Shown in pieces: positions 1 through 9,641 of a DNA stretch of 64,000 nt. A model generated the notes under the pieces. That model did no database searches. It was not told the origin of the DNA and saw nothing but the letters and a program-made list of their open reading frames with translations. Source of the DNA: CAVSWT01 sp963777515 (lineage in GTDB: Bacteria; Bacteroidota; Ignavibacteria; Ignavibacteriales; Ignavibacteriaceae); contig CAVZQU010000013.1 of assembly GCA_963777515.1 (NCBI GenBank), forward strand, positions 186,001 to 250,000. Reading direction: 5' to 3'. Within the stretch, counting starts at the first letter, position 1, and every line of letters starts with the position of its first letter. A program made the position numbers and the translations under genes.

Positions 1-229
1 TTTTCTTTTTAATATCATTTTATGTTCAAGTAATATACATAGTTTAAAAAAGCTTGATTAAAATCTCACCAATTTAAAATAATAACTTCAAACTCTGCCC
101 ACTTAACTTGAAATTAGAGTTTAAAAAATTAAATTAGTACATAATAATATATTCGTTCGTTGAAGAATTGGGAAACTTTCATTTTTAATAGGGATTTATT
201 TAATAATTAATTAATGGAAGGGGATTATA

Positions 230-1570
230 ATGAACCGAATTATAATTACGATTCTTATATGTTCAAGTGTTTCATTTAGTCAGGTCAAAACTAGCGGCGA
301 AGCTTTAGGTACAAAAAAGTACGAAGATTTTCAAACGCCCCAGTTTTGCGGTACTTCCTGCCATACCGATTTTTATCAACAGTGGAAACAAGCTATGATG
401 TCAAAGGCTTATACTCATCACTGGGATGAAATCGAATACTTTAAGTTAGCAGTTCCTCATGCTGAAAAAGATCCTGTTGTTGCCGAAGTAAAAGCAGGAT
501 GTAATGGCTGCCATGCCCCGATATCCTTTTTAGCAGGCGACGTTCCTCCACCAAGACCCGAAATGAATTCAAGAGCAAATGAATCTGTTTCATGCGACTT
601 ATGCCATTCTATCTCTGGTATCTCGGGCGACACTCCATTTAATTTTAATTTTATATCTGAGCCAGGCAAAATTAAATTTGGCCCAAGGAGTAACTTAAAT
701 TCTCCGGAACATGCTACTAAGAAATCAGATTTCATGCAGACAGCTGAATTTTGCGGAGCTTGCCATAATGAAAAAGATCCTTTTGGTATCTGGGTTAAAT
801 CTACTCACCTGGAATGGAAAGAAGGGCCTTATTCAAAACAAGGTGTTCAATGCCAGGACTGCCACATGACCAAAGCCGAAGGATACAGTGCTTCTATGGG
901 TGAAAAACATCCAGATGTTTGGCAGCATTTATTTCACGGCGCACATGATCCGGGAAAAGTGAAGGGAACAATTGAATTAAGAATTCATTCGGATATTGAT
1001 GAAGCTGAACCCGGCGAAATATTTAAATTCACAGTTGCACTTTTCAATCAGAAAACCGGACATAAATTTCCAACAGGCTCGGTTGAAGATAGAATAGTCT
1101 GGATGCATGTAGAAGCAGTTGATGCAAATGGAAAAGTTTATCATTTGCCTGTTGATAAAAAAGGATTTGACGGAGAAGATTATACTATTGGTGCGGATGT
1201 TCTTGCTTATCAAGATATGGGAATTGCTTTAAACGATCCAAACTTTAAAGGTGTTCAGAGAGACGGAATACCAATTGGTGATAGAATTTTCAGAATGCCT
1301 TACTTTGATCCTCAAGGCAGAATGACAATTCAGCAATGGAATACAAAATCGCAGGGAGTTGATTATAGAATCGGTCCAAGAGAAACAAAACTGGAAACCT
1401 GCACATTTAATATTCCACTTGATGCAGCACCTGGGAAGATGAAAGTAAGAGCTGTATTGAATTATCAAAAACTGATTAAGCCGGTAGGTGAATTTTTAGG
1501 TGTTCCGTCAGAAGAATATGCAGTAGTTGAAGTAAATGAACATTCGACTGATGTAACAATACTTCCGTAA
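230..1570 (+). CDS. Multiheme c-type cytochrome (cytochrome c554-like), secreted
   Basis: A predicted periplasmic electron carrier of 446 residues. The N-terminus MNRIIITILICSSVSFSQ is a signal peptide. Five heme-attachment motifs are visible: a CX3CH motif at residues 40-45 (CGTSCH) and standard CXXCH motifs at 91-95, 122-126, 175-179 and 208-212. The CX3CH spacing was confirmed at codon level. After about residue 250 the protein has no more heme sites and looks like a beta-rich domain (repeated hydrophobic/charged alternation), as in many cytochrome c554-type proteins of this phylum. The start has a good ribosome site, GGAAGGGG, at 216-223. The next heme protein in the same direction begins 550 bases downstream, so a shared electron-transfer role is likely but inferred. 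The substrate cannot be told from sequence. Confidence 0.85.
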   Translation: MNRIIITILICSSVSFSQVKTSGEALGTKKYEDFQTPQFCGTSCHTDFYQQWKQAMMSKAYTHHWDEIEYFKLAVPHAEKDPVVAEVKAGCNGCHAPISFLAGDVPPPRPEMNSRANESVSCDLCHSISGISGDTPFNFNFISEPGKIKFGPRSNLNSPEHATKKSDFMQTAEFCGACHNEKDPFGIWVKSTHLEWKEGPYSKQGVQCQDCHMTKAEGYSASMGEKHPDVWQHLFHGAHDPGKVKGTIELRIHSDIDEAEPGEIFKFTVALFNQKTGHKFPTGSVEDRIVWMHVEAVDANGKVYHLPVDKKGFDGEDYTIGADVLAYQDMGIALNDPNFKGVQRDGIPIGDRIFRMPYFDPQGRMTIQQWNTKSQGVDYRIGPRETKLETCTFNIPLDAAPGKMKVRAVLNYQKLIKPVGEFLGVPSEEYAVVEVNEHSTDVTILP

Positions 1571-1648
1571 AAAGGATATCTAAAGTTTTGTTAGGATTAG
1601 AAAAGTGTGTGATTAAGTATATGAAGTAAATATTCAATTTTATAATCA

Positions 1649-2023
1649 ATGGAAGATAAATTTAAATATAGATTCGATAAATCAACTGGAATCTTCTACA
1701 AATCCTATTTTGGAGAAATAACTCTTGAGGATATTTATTCTTCGTGGGATTATGCCATAAAAGAAAATTTAATACCAAAACAAACAAAAGGATTTATTTT
1801 AGATTATAGGGATTCATCATTTAAAATAAAAGTAAGAGAATATTATAAAATAGCGGAGTATTATAAAAAGCATCTAGAAGTTTTTGGCGGTTATAAAATT
1901 GCAATAATTACTCAATCCCCGCAAGATGTTGTAATTCCAACTTTAGTTGAGACGAAGGACGAAGGCTATTTCTCAAAACCTTTTTATACATTAGAAGCTG
2001 CTATATTATGGGTATTAAATTGA
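1649..2023 (+). CDS. Small SpoIIAA/STAS-like protein of unknown function
   Basis: A 124-residue soluble protein with no signal peptide or membrane segment. The pattern (an opening beta hairpin FKYRFDKSTGIFYKSYFGEIT, a helix with Trp, then GFILDYRDSSF and KIAIITQSPQDVV strands) resembles the small SpoIIAA/STAS-like proteins common in Bacteroidota. No catalytic motif is visible. It lies between the pentaheme cytochrome gene and the cytochrome-porin gene on the same strand, 78 bases after the first and 96 before the second, but a cytoplasmic protein need not share their role. Family assignment is by overall pattern only. Confidence 0.6.
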   Translation: MEDKFKYRFDKSTGIFYKSYFGEITLEDIYSSWDYAIKENLIPKQTKGFILDYRDSSFKIKVREYYKIAEYYKKHLEVFGGYKIAIITQSPQDVVIPTLVETKDEGYFSKPFYTLEAAILWVLN

Positions 2024-2119
2024 TTTAAGTTTATTTGTTCTTCAGGTAAAACAATCTTCCTGTTGAAGGAAAATATTGTAAATAAAAAATCTGACACTCA
2101 ATAAAAAAAGAGGATTGAT

Positions 2120-3296
2120 ATGAAGGGGCAAGTAAAACTCGCAGTATATGCTCTTATAATGGTCATTCTTTTCTCGAATGATATTTTTTCCATCCCGGCT
2201 TTTGCAAGAAAATATAATATGACTTGTAAAACCTGTCACTCACCATTTCCTAAATTAAAATCTTACGCCCTTGATTTTGCGGGAAATGGGTTCCAGTTAA
2301 AAGATAAAGATGCGCCAAGGTATTATGTTAATACCGGAGACGCAGAATTATCATTAATTAGAGATGTTCCTCTAGCAATAAGATTAGAAGGCTATGTAAC
2401 TTATAATCGGGGTGAAACTGATAAACCGGACTTTTATGCCCCGTCGGTTTTTAAATTGTTATCAGGCGGAGCGCTGACAAATGATGTTGCATATTACGTC
2501 TATTACATACTTGAAAACGGGGAAGCAGGAAAAATTGAAGACGCCTGGCTTATGTTTAATAATTTATTTGGAAGTGAATTGGATGTAAGCATAGGTCAAT
2601 TTCAGGTTTGTGATCCAATCTTTAAAAGAGAACTAAGGCTAACCAGAGAGGATTATTTGATTTATAAACTCAAACCGGGTAACTCTAGAGTTGACCTTAC
2701 TTATGATAGGGGATTAATGTTTGCATATGGTTTTGATTCGGGAACTGATATAACACTTGAAGTTTTAAATGGCAGCGGAATTGGTGAAGGATTCATGGAT
2801 GGAAATTTTGACAACGATAAATATAAAAACTTATTCGGAGTAGTTTCACAAGATGTAGGAGAGCATTTTAGAATAGGGGCTTTAGGCTATCTGGGAAAAG
2901 AAAAACAGATGAGTTCAATAGATGATTTGTATAGAACAAATGATGTTTGGATGATAGGCGGTGATGCAACAGTATCTGTTGATCCTATTGAACTGAATGT
3001 TCAATATGTAGAAAGGAAAGATGGAAATCCTACTTTTGCACCTGGCGCAGCTAAAATAAAATCACGCGGTGCATTTGGGGAATGCATTTTAAGGCCCAAA
3101 TGGAGATGATAGTAAATGGTACGCAGTTGCACTTTTCAATTGGATAGAATCCGATTTGACAGAGTATAATACAAAATCATTAGGTGCAGGATTAGGCTAT
3201 ATGTTGAGAAGAAACATTAGATTAGTTGGAGAATATGATCACAATTTTACAGCAAAGTATGGAACAGCTTCGGTTGGATTTGTAACGGCATTTTAG
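2120..3296 (+). CDS. Cyc2-like monoheme cytochrome-porin, outer membrane (3' end frameshifted)
   Basis: A signal peptide (about residues 1-24) is followed by PAFARKYNMTCKTCH with one CXXCH at residues 36-40, then PFPKLKSYALDF and a long beta-rich region. This is the layout of fused cytochrome-porins, of which the iron-oxidation protein Cyc2 is the known example: one heme just after the signal peptide, then an outer-membrane barrel. The first frame stops at 3109, but the +1 frame continues with GDDSKWYAVALFNWIESDL and ends at 3296 in GFVTAF, with the terminal Phe expected of a barrel. So one indel lies near 3095-3105. The joined protein is about 392 residues, short for Cyc2. Related heme-barrel proteins occur in bacteria not known to oxidise iron, so the substrate is open. 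A GAGG ribosome site precedes the ATG. Confidence 0.7.
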
Positions 3297-3323
3297 ATTT
3301 AAGGTTGGTTCTACAAAAATATT

Positions 3324-4421
3324 TCAATTAGTAGCTGTAGATTTTATCCAGCTATCGTAGCATTTTTTTAAATGTGAATACCAGCCTTTGCGGACAAAAA
3401 TTTGTCCGGTTAAATCCCACCTATGATTTATTTCAATTATTACAGGGCCATTGTCTGTTAAGGCAATGTCCCATCCAATTGCTTTTAATAAAGATATTTT
3501 TTGCTGGTATTCTTTTACTTGGTTAATTATATAATCCCAATCTTTAATACAAAAATTTGTTAGGTTAATCTTACTGTCGGGATGATGAGTTATATCAACT
3601 ATATCATCAAAGCTCTTAAATGATATTGGATATTCCAGTTGGCCTGTAGAAGTATTTATGCTTGCATCAATATTTCCTCCTTTAAAAGCATTGTCGAACC
3701 AAACATTTTTCCTTCCAATTCTAATGAAAGCAGTTAGAATTTCTACATCACCATTTGGAAACAGCAAAGTTACAATTCGTAAAGTATTAACTGAAGAAGA
3801 ATTTAATTCATTTATATAGTTAGTTTGCTTAATGCGTTTTTCAAATATCAATGTTTTAAAATTTGAATCGTTCTTCAAATAGGTATCTAAAGGTATTTCA
3901 TTCTTATTTATATGGGTTAAAATTACATTATCATTTTTAATTATCCATCCGGTAAAAACATCTACATCAATTCCATGTGAAGAAGCTAATGGTTTGCAGA
4001 CAAACTCAAATGGATTTTCTTTTTTAAAAAAATCTTTAACATCATTTACATTAGTTAATATGTCCTTTGTAGATTTACCTGCCGCTGCATCAAAAACAAA
4101 TAATAATTCACTGGTTGGAATATTTAGAGATTGAAGATATATCTTTGTAAGATATTTATTTCCTGCTAGAAGTGAGTAGTGCTTTGGGTTTAAATAATCA
4201 AGATAAATTTTATGATTTATGGAACCTAAAAAATCATTTCTATATTCCTCCGGATAGTTTTTATCGTATAATTTAAAATTAAAATATTCTGAAAATCCAA
4301 GCTTGTTTTTACTTCTTTTTCTTATGTAGTCAATAATGGAAGGAATAAATGAAGGCCCATTTTTCTTTTTTAGTTTCGCAAATTTTGGAATGTATTGAAA
4401 CTTATCCACGATACTTCGCAA
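3324..4421 (-). CDS. Sugar-transfer-associated ATP-grasp family protein
   Basis: A 365-residue cytoplasmic protein matching the ATP-grasp subfamily found near surface-polysaccharide genes. Diagnostic segments are FVCKPLASSHGIDVDVF (nucleotide-binding loop), SSSVNTLRIVTLLFPNGDVEI, GGNIDASINTSTGQL, and near the end GWDIALTDNGPVIIEINHRWD, where the acidic and Asn residues would bind Mg-ATP. Family members are thought to ligate or transfer amino-acid-like or sugar-linked groups; the actual substrate is unknown. The chosen start is a TTG with GGAG just upstream. It is followed downstream by the convergent cytochrome-porin gene. No glycosyltransferases flank it, which is unusual for the family. Confidence 0.8.
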   Translation of the reverse strand: MRSIVDKFQYIPKFAKLKKKNGPSFIPSIIDYIRKRSKNKLGFSEYFNFKLYDKNYPEEYRNDFLGSINHKIYLDYLNPKHYSLLAGNKYLTKIYLQSLNIPTSELLFVFDAAAGKSTKDILTNVNDVKDFFKKENPFEFVCKPLASSHGIDVDVFTGWIIKNDNVILTHINKNEIPLDTYLKNDSNFKTLIFEKRIKQTNYINELNSSSVNTLRIVTLLFPNGDVEILTAFIRIGRKNVWFDNAFKGGNIDASINTSTGQLEYPISFKSFDDIVDITHHPDSKINLTNFCIKDWDYIINQVKEYQQKISLLKAIGWDIALTDNGPVIIEINHRWDLTGQIFVRKGWYSHLKKCYDSWIKSTATN

Positions 4422-4541
4422 CTAATCTCCCTAATTTTTAGCAGAATTGAAAAACAAAAGAAAAACATTGATAAAATATAAGGTTTTACAATATTCATAT
4501 CCATTAAATTTTGAAGGTGAAATGAAGATATTAAATTATAT

Positions 4542-4739
4542 TTAAGAAATACTATTTTCTTCCACTTCAGATCTCCTAAAAGCAAACAACTGCTGTGCAA
4601 AATAATTTTTTGGAAACTTTAAATAAGAGAGTCCATAGTAAGCAGGTTTTTTTAATTTAGGAAAATATGCAGTTCCGAATACCCAATCCCAAACGGCAAG
4701 CTTTGTTGTAAAATTTATCGGCTGTGTGTTAATATAGTA
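4542..4739 (-). pseudogene. 3' remnant of a fatty-acid hydroxylase (sterol desaturase family)
   Basis: Reading the minus strand from an in-frame stop at 4740-4742 gives about 65 codons that end at a natural stop, 4542-4544. The stretch LAVWDWVFGTAYFPKLKKPAYYGL matches the typical C-terminal end of the fatty-acid hydroxylase/sterol desaturase superfamily, where (N)YG-x(3)-WDxxFGT follows the last His box. No start codon, membrane segments or His boxes are present upstream, so only the tail survives. The break falls abruptly near 4730. It lies 120 bases upstream of the ATP-grasp gene on the same strand. The match is by motif only. Confidence 0.5.
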
Positions 4740-4783
4740 TTAAACTATTATTAAGTTTTTATTAAGGGTTAGGTGGAAGGAAT

Positions 4784-4820
4784 GGCCATCCCAATTATTT
4801 TGAGATGGCCTTGTTTTTTT
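4784..4820 (+). terminator. Terminator-like hairpin (plus-strand orientation)
   Basis: GGCCATC (4784-4790) pairs with GATGGCC (4804-4810) and is followed by TTGTTTTTTT. The T-run makes it a terminator for plus-strand transcription, although both neighbouring genes are on the minus strand. It may block antisense transcription into the TonB receptor gene or be left over from a lost gene. Confidence 0.5.
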
Positions 4821-4845
4821 ATTGCAATACTTATTAAACTACAAT

Positions 4846-7557
4846 CTATAATCTTACACTGAATCCGGCATTAAAATTTATGGGTAATCCTGGATAAACT
4901 TCTGCGGCTTCGGCTGTATGAGGTTTATAAGGTACAATATGACCTACACTCGAATCATATGAACCATAAGCATTGAATGAACTGTTATCAAGTGCATCCG
5001 AAACATAAAGCGTATTAAGTACATTGAATACATGTGCAAATACAGTCACGTCAGCACCGAACATACCAGCAGAAAGGTTATATGCAAAATGCAAATCAAG
5101 TGTATTAAATGTAGGAATTTTCCAGCTTTGTGCTTTGTCACTTGGATTTGTTCTTGTCTCAGCATTCCAATTTGCATAATAATCTGTATAATAATTCCAG
5201 ACTAACTGAAATTGTAATCCTTCAAGTGGGAATAACGAACCAGCAATAGAAAGTTGAGTTTGGGGAGCATCTCCGACTTTGATACCATCTAAATATGCCG
5301 TATAATTTCTACTTGTATTAGTATCGTATACTTTTTGAATTGCGTGTGGATTATTTGTTTGTTTCCATATTCCTTTTGAGAAATTCGCATCCAATTTAAA
5401 TTGTCGTACCGGCTGAAAACCTGCTGTTAATTCAATACCCATATAATTTTGATCCATACCTGTCACAACTATTATACCGTTCTCATCGTTATTAGTAAAA
5501 TCAGTATTCCTTACTGATCTGTCTGTCCAGTTAGTATAATAGGCATTTGCTTTTAAGGTGAGCCTTCTGTCTAAAAGAGTAACATTAGAACCCAATTCAA
5601 ACGATAAGAATTTTTCATTTTTAGGATTATCTATCAGCTCAGAGACCTCATCGTTATATACTGCATCAACGATTGGAACCTTACTAATATAGCCTGCATT
5701 TGCATAAATATCAGCATTTCCGGAAACGCGGAAACTTGCCCCTCCTTTAAACTGATAACCAGTAAATGAATCGGGATTCAGTTCAAGTTCTCCGCCGCCA
5801 GTACCTCTCCTAAAATGATCGACAAGTTTATATGAAATCATTGACCAGCCGGCAGTGCCATAAGCCGTAAACTTTTCAACAGAATATTCGCCTTGCACAT
5901 AACCGCCAATCCAGTTAACTGTATTAGTAAAGTTGTAGGCTATTTTATCACCGTATCTTTTCATTCTACTTGCCTCTGTTACATCAAATTCATTATCGGT
6001 ACTATAGTAGTAATCGCCACCCAGTAAATCTCTAACTTCTCTCCAATGTTCGATTTCAGCTGTTCTCCAATCTACACCGATTGAACCAGTAAATTTCTTA
6101 CTGAACTTATAATAAGCTTTAGAGATACCGCCAATGGTCCATTGTTGATTAACACTGTTTCTTATGATCCCTAATGAACCTGTGCTGCTTGTATCATTTC
6201 GTGCAATAGTAGCGTCCCAATCAGGAACTCTTTGATATAGCGAAGTGTTATATTTTAAACTTCCGTAGGTACCTGTACCTCCACCTTTTCCTCCTGAATA
6301 ATAAAGGGTGGTATACAATGTCATTTGGTCAGTAAGCTGTGAATACCAGTTTAAATTTATCTGCGGTTTATGATAATAATTTTCTCTCTCCATTAAAAAA
6401 GTCCTATCATATCTATCCTGTATCGTTTTAGTGAAATACATTTCAAAGTATTGCTCACCACTGTAAGAGGAACTTACACCATTCCAGTTTGAATTGTAAA
6501 GAATTCCTTGTTCTCTTAAACGCGAATCATTTAGTGTTGCTTCACTGAAGCCAAGATCTCTGGCTAATTTATGACTAAATTCTGCAGCATTAAGAGCATA
6601 TATTCTTTGTCCATGTCTCTGGGGAGCTCCTAATGCATAAAGTTCAATTCTGTTCGACTTATTAATTTGGTATGAAGCTCCAAGATAATATGCCCATGCA
6701 TCAGTCCATGCTTTATCAACTAATCCGTCAGCAGTTTTACGAACACCTCCAAGGCTCAATGCAAATTTATTATCGATTAAACCAGTATGAGCAAATAATG
6801 AATATTTGGAAAAATTTCCACTCCCAGATTCCTTTTTGAAATATACTCCTTTTTTAGCCTGAGCGGGATCTGTTATGATATTCATTATTCCACCGATGGA
6901 AGGTGTTGTTAATGTAGTTGCACTAAGTCCTCTTTGTACCTGGATTGAAGAGGTAGCATCTCCAAGCCCGTCCCAATTTGACCAATAAACCCAACCATTT
7001 TCCATATCGTTAATCGGCACACCATTGATCATAATAGCAATATTTCTCTGATTGAAACCGCGTAGATTTATCCTTGAATCACCTGGACCACCACCGCCTG
7101 GCGTTGCATAAACTGATGGTGTGGTATTCAATACCAGAGGGATATCTCTTGAACCCAAATTAAATTCCAACCCCCTTTTTGTAACATTTGTAAATGCAAC
7201 CGGTGTTTCCCTATCTTTCGCTCTATCGGATAATACAGTAACAGACAGGGAATATTGATATTCTACCATACTGAAGTTTTGGGTTACATCATTAGTTACG
7301 TCAACTTCTTTTTCTATAGTTGTATATCCTATATAACTGCATCTTACGGTATATTTCCCCTTTTCAACTACAATAGTATAGTTCCCGTTTTCGTCTGAGG
7401 CAGCTCCCCACGTTGTACCCTCAACAAAAACATTTGCTCCAACAAGCTTTTCCCCTGATGAAGCGCTGGTTACAACACCTGATATTGTATATGTTTGAGC
7501 TAACATACCAGTAGTAAAAAGCAATGTTATTAAAAGCATCTTGTATAGTTTAAGCAT
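4846..7557 (-). CDS. TonB-dependent outer-membrane receptor with carboxypeptidase-regulatory-like domain
   Basis: A 903-residue outer-membrane transporter. A signal peptide (MLKLYKMLLITLLFTTGMLAQ) leads into a carboxypeptidase-regulatory-like domain at about 23-105 (ISGVVTSASSGEKLVGANVFVEGT...GNYTI). A plug domain follows at about 120-235, with SRINLRGFNQRNIAIMINGVPIND, and then a barrel rich in Tyr and Trp to the C-terminus GFSVRL. The segment ETPVAFTNV before the plug is a reasonable TonB-box candidate. The SusC-type signature is not clear and no SusD partner is adjacent, so the ligand is unknown. The start is supported by AGGAGAAAG upstream. It appears to be transcribed alone from the region shared with the divergent aldo/keto reductase gene. 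Confidence 0.9.
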   Translation of the reverse strand: MLKLYKMLLITLLFTTGMLAQTYTISGVVTSASSGEKLVGANVFVEGTTWGAASDENGNYTIVVEKGKYTVRCSYIGYTTIEKEVDVTNDVTQNFSMVEYQYSLSVTVLSDRAKDRETPVAFTNVTKRGLEFNLGSRDIPLVLNTTPSVYATPGGGGPGDSRINLRGFNQRNIAIMINGVPINDMENGWVYWSNWDGLGDATSSIQVQRGLSATTLTTPSIGGIMNIITDPAQAKKGVYFKKESGSGNFSKYSLFAHTGLIDNKFALSLGGVRKTADGLVDKAWTDAWAYYLGASYQINKSNRIELYALGAPQRHGQRIYALNAAEFSHKLARDLGFSEATLNDSRLREQGILYNSNWNGVSSSYSGEQYFEMYFTKTIQDRYDRTFLMERENYYHKPQINLNWYSQLTDQMTLYTTLYYSGGKGGGTGTYGSLKYNTSLYQRVPDWDATIARNDTSSTGSLGIIRNSVNQQWTIGGISKAYYKFSKKFTGSIGVDWRTAEIEHWREVRDLLGGDYYYSTDNEFDVTEASRMKRYGDKIAYNFTNTVNWIGGYVQGEYSVEKFTAYGTAGWSMISYKLVDHFRRGTGGGELELNPDSFTGYQFKGGASFRVSGNADIYANAGYISKVPIVDAVYNDEVSELIDNPKNEKFLSFELGSNVTLLDRRLTLKANAYYTNWTDRSVRNTDFTNNDENGIIVVTGMDQNYMGIELTAGFQPVRQFKLDANFSKGIWKQTNNPHAIQKVYDTNTSRNYTAYLDGIKVGDAPQTQLSIAGSLFPLEGLQFQLVWNYYTDYYANWNAETRTNPSDKAQSWKIPTFNTLDLHFAYNLSAGMFGADVTVFAHVFNVLNTLYVSDALDNSSFNAYGSYDSSVGHIVPYKPHTAEAAEVYPGLPINFNAGFSVRL

Positions 7558-7940
7558 ATAACTTTCTCCTAATAATAATTGAAAATATGTGAACTAAATT
7601 TTGTTAAATATTTGGTCAACTAAGAACGGATATTATATGAAATGTTTTTTTTCATATAAAGAAATTTGAAAAAATTTTGCTATTGTAGAGCCCTCACCAA
7701 AAATTAACAACATGAAAATTAATCATTGCAATGTTATTGGGCAACAATCGACGAAGAATTAATAATAAATTAAATTTTTATTTTAAATAAAGTTTTGAAA
7801 ATGGTTGAAAAAAAGAAGAATTACTTAAATAGTTCAACAAGAATTCAGTATTTTTAAATTATATTCTATTAATATCCAATTAATTAATTTAGTAGTTTAA
7901 TAAAACGTGTTTTCTTATAAATCTAACTGAAGGAAATTCA
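7558..7940. other. Divergent promoter region, no gene seen
   Basis: 383 AT-rich bases between the divergent starts of the TonB receptor (minus) and the aldo/keto reductase (plus). Ribosome sites are visible at both edges (AGGAGA for the receptor, GAAGGA for the reductase). I found no open frame with coding character, no strong palindrome and no RNA-like structure. Confidence 0.4.
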
Positions 7941-8924
7941 ATGCATTATAGAAAACTTGGAAGAACAGGCTGGAAAGTTTCCGAAATCAGCTTTGGATCA
8001 TGGGCAATTGGCGGAACCTGGGGCGAAGTAAATGATTCCGATTCGCTAAAAGCTTTACATAAAGCACTTGAGCTGGGTGTAAACTTTTTTGATACTGCAG
8101 ATGTTTATGGTGATGGACGTAGCGAAAAACTTCTGGCAAAGTTGCGTAAGGAAAGTAAACAAGAATTTTATATCGCTACTAAAGCCGGACGAAGATTAAA
8201 TCCCCATAATGCCGAAGGGTACAACCGGAAAAACTTGACTTCGTTTGTTGAGCGCAGTTTAAAAAATCTTGAAACAGATGCTATTGAATTACTTCAGCTT
8301 CATTGTCCGCCTACGGATGTTTATTATATGCCTGAAGTTTTCGGGATTCTTGATGATTTAGTTAAGGATGGAAAGCTGCTTTATTACGGTGTAAGCGTTG
8401 AGAAAGTAGAAGAAGCAATAAAGGCTATTGAATATCCGAATGTGCAAAGCGTTCAAATAATTTTTAATATGTTCCGTCACCGTCCGGCAGATTTATTTTT
8501 TGAGTTAGCTAAAAAACATAAAGTTGGAATTTTAGCACGCGTACCTTTATCGTCCGGTATGCTTACAGGTAAACTAAATTCAAATTCTAAATTTGAAAAA
8601 GATGATCATAGAAACTTTAACCGTCATGGAGAAGAGTTTGATAGAGGAGAGACTTTTTCAGGAGTAGATTATGAAACCGGTTTGAAAGCAGTTGAAGAGC
8701 TAAAATCAATTTGTCCTGAAGAAATGAGCTTGACTCAATTTGCTTTAAAATGGATTTTAATGTTTGATGCTGTTACTTGTGCAATTCCCGGCGCAAAGCG
8801 TGAAGATCAAGCTGAAGAAAATATTAAAGCTGCCGATATGTCTTCGCTTTCTGAAAAGACAATGGAAGAAGTAAATAGTATTTATGAAAAATATATCAAA
8901 CAAAGTGTTCATCATTATTGGTAA
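7941..8924 (+). CDS. Aldo/keto reductase
   Basis: A 327-residue NAD(P)H-dependent oxidoreductase of the aldo/keto reductase superfamily, a TIM barrel acting on carbonyls. The catalytic tetrad is visible: D51 and Y56 in FFDTADVYGDGRSEKLL, K81 in YIATKAG, and H121 in LLQLHCPP. The C-terminal NADP-binding part is present (CAIPGAKREDQAEENIKAAD). The length is normal for the family, nearest to the YajO/Tas-like or plant-inducible AKR group. It starts at an ATG after GAAGGAAATTCA. It is followed by an inverted-repeat element and a run of small soluble proteins. The substrate cannot be predicted. Confidence 0.9.
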   Translation: MHYRKLGRTGWKVSEISFGSWAIGGTWGEVNDSDSLKALHKALELGVNFFDTADVYGDGRSEKLLAKLRKESKQEFYIATKAGRRLNPHNAEGYNRKNLTSFVERSLKNLETDAIELLQLHCPPTDVYYMPEVFGILDDLVKDGKLLYYGVSVEKVEEAIKAIEYPNVQSVQIIFNMFRHRPADLFFELAKKHKVGILARVPLSSGMLTGKLNSNSKFEKDDHRNFNRHGEEFDRGETFSGVDYETGLKAVEELKSICPEEMSLTQFALKWILMFDAVTCAIPGAKREDQAEENIKAADMSSLSEKTMEEVNSIYEKYIKQSVHHYW

Positions 8925-8953
8925 ATACTTAAATAATAAAAACTTTAGAATTA

Positions 8954-9022
8954 GTCATTCCGAACTTGTTTTGTGACCTTATATTTTATAATTATTAGAT
9001 GCTGAAATGAATTCAGCATGAC
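8954..9022. repeat. Imperfect inverted repeat (MITE/REP-like intergenic element)
   Basis: A left arm beginning GTCATTCCGAACTTG and a right arm ending ATTCAGCATGAC are imperfect reverse complements of each other around an AT-rich centre. The ends (GTCAT...ATGAC) are perfect. A second element at 28193-28235 shares the TGACA/TGTCA theme, and a partial CATTCCGA lies near 28276. It sits just after the reductase stop. Confidence 0.55.
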
Positions 9023-9054
9023 ATTTTTAAATTAGTATTTAAGGGGTCAGAATT

Positions 9055-9621
9055 ATGGAACATAATTGTTATAATCATCCTGAGAGAAATGCTTATTCCA
9101 TTTGTCACAATTGCGGGAAAAGCTTTTGTGAAGATTGCTTAGTAGATGGCGGCGAATATTATTATTGTAAAAACCCCGAGTGTCAAAAATCCTTAGACGC
9201 AGATAAGAATTCTAACTATCCTGAATCAAATGAAAATTCAGAATTGCCCGAAGACATTACTTGCCCAAGCTGCGGAAGTGAGTTAGAACTTTCGGAAGAA
9301 GAGAGAGAAAGTAAAAAAGTTCATTGCCCGGAATGTGAAGCTTTTATTGATTTTACCGTTAACCCGCCAAAAGTATTAGAAGCCCAGAATTATACTTTTT
9401 TATTATCATCACTTAATCAAGGTGATATCGGTTTAATAAAATCAATTCTTGATGATAACGAGATTGATTATTATGTGACCGGAGAAAATTTTTTATCCGT
9501 TCGTCCTTTACTTGAACGTGCACAATTTTATGTAAATTCAAATCAATTTGAGCAGGCTAGAAATTTATTTAAAGATTTTGATTTAAAAATATTTGGCTTC
9601 TCTACAAGAAATGAGGATTAA
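9055..9621 (+). CDS. Zinc-finger protein with C-terminal DUF2007-like domain
   Basis: A 188-residue cytoplasmic protein with three parts. Residues 1-45 form a B-box-like zinc finger (CYNHPERNAYSICHNCGKSFCEDCL, then CKNPEC). Residues about 68-105 hold a second zinc ribbon (CPSCGSELEL...VHCPEC). The C-terminal third (FLLSSLNQGDIGLIKSILDDNEIDYYVTGENF...) is a DUF2007-type ferredoxin-like domain, a putative signal-transducing module. The combination is known from Bacteroidota, but its role is not. The next gene begins 20 bases downstream, so the two are probably co-transcribed. Confidence 0.7.
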   Translation: MEHNCYNHPERNAYSICHNCGKSFCEDCLVDGGEYYYCKNPECQKSLDADKNSNYPESNENSELPEDITCPSCGSELELSEEERESKKVHCPECEAFIDFTVNPPKVLEAQNYTFLLSSLNQGDIGLIKSILDDNEIDYYVTGENFLSVRPLLERAQFYVNSNQFEQARNLFKDFDLKIFGFSTRNED

Positions 9622-9641
9622 ATAAATAAGGTGTTAATTAA

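Noticed and set aside
4370..4600. Minus-strand open frame overlapping the ATP-grasp start and the hydroxylase remnant
   Set aside because: It is out of frame with both recognisable coding signals and its translation has no coding character.
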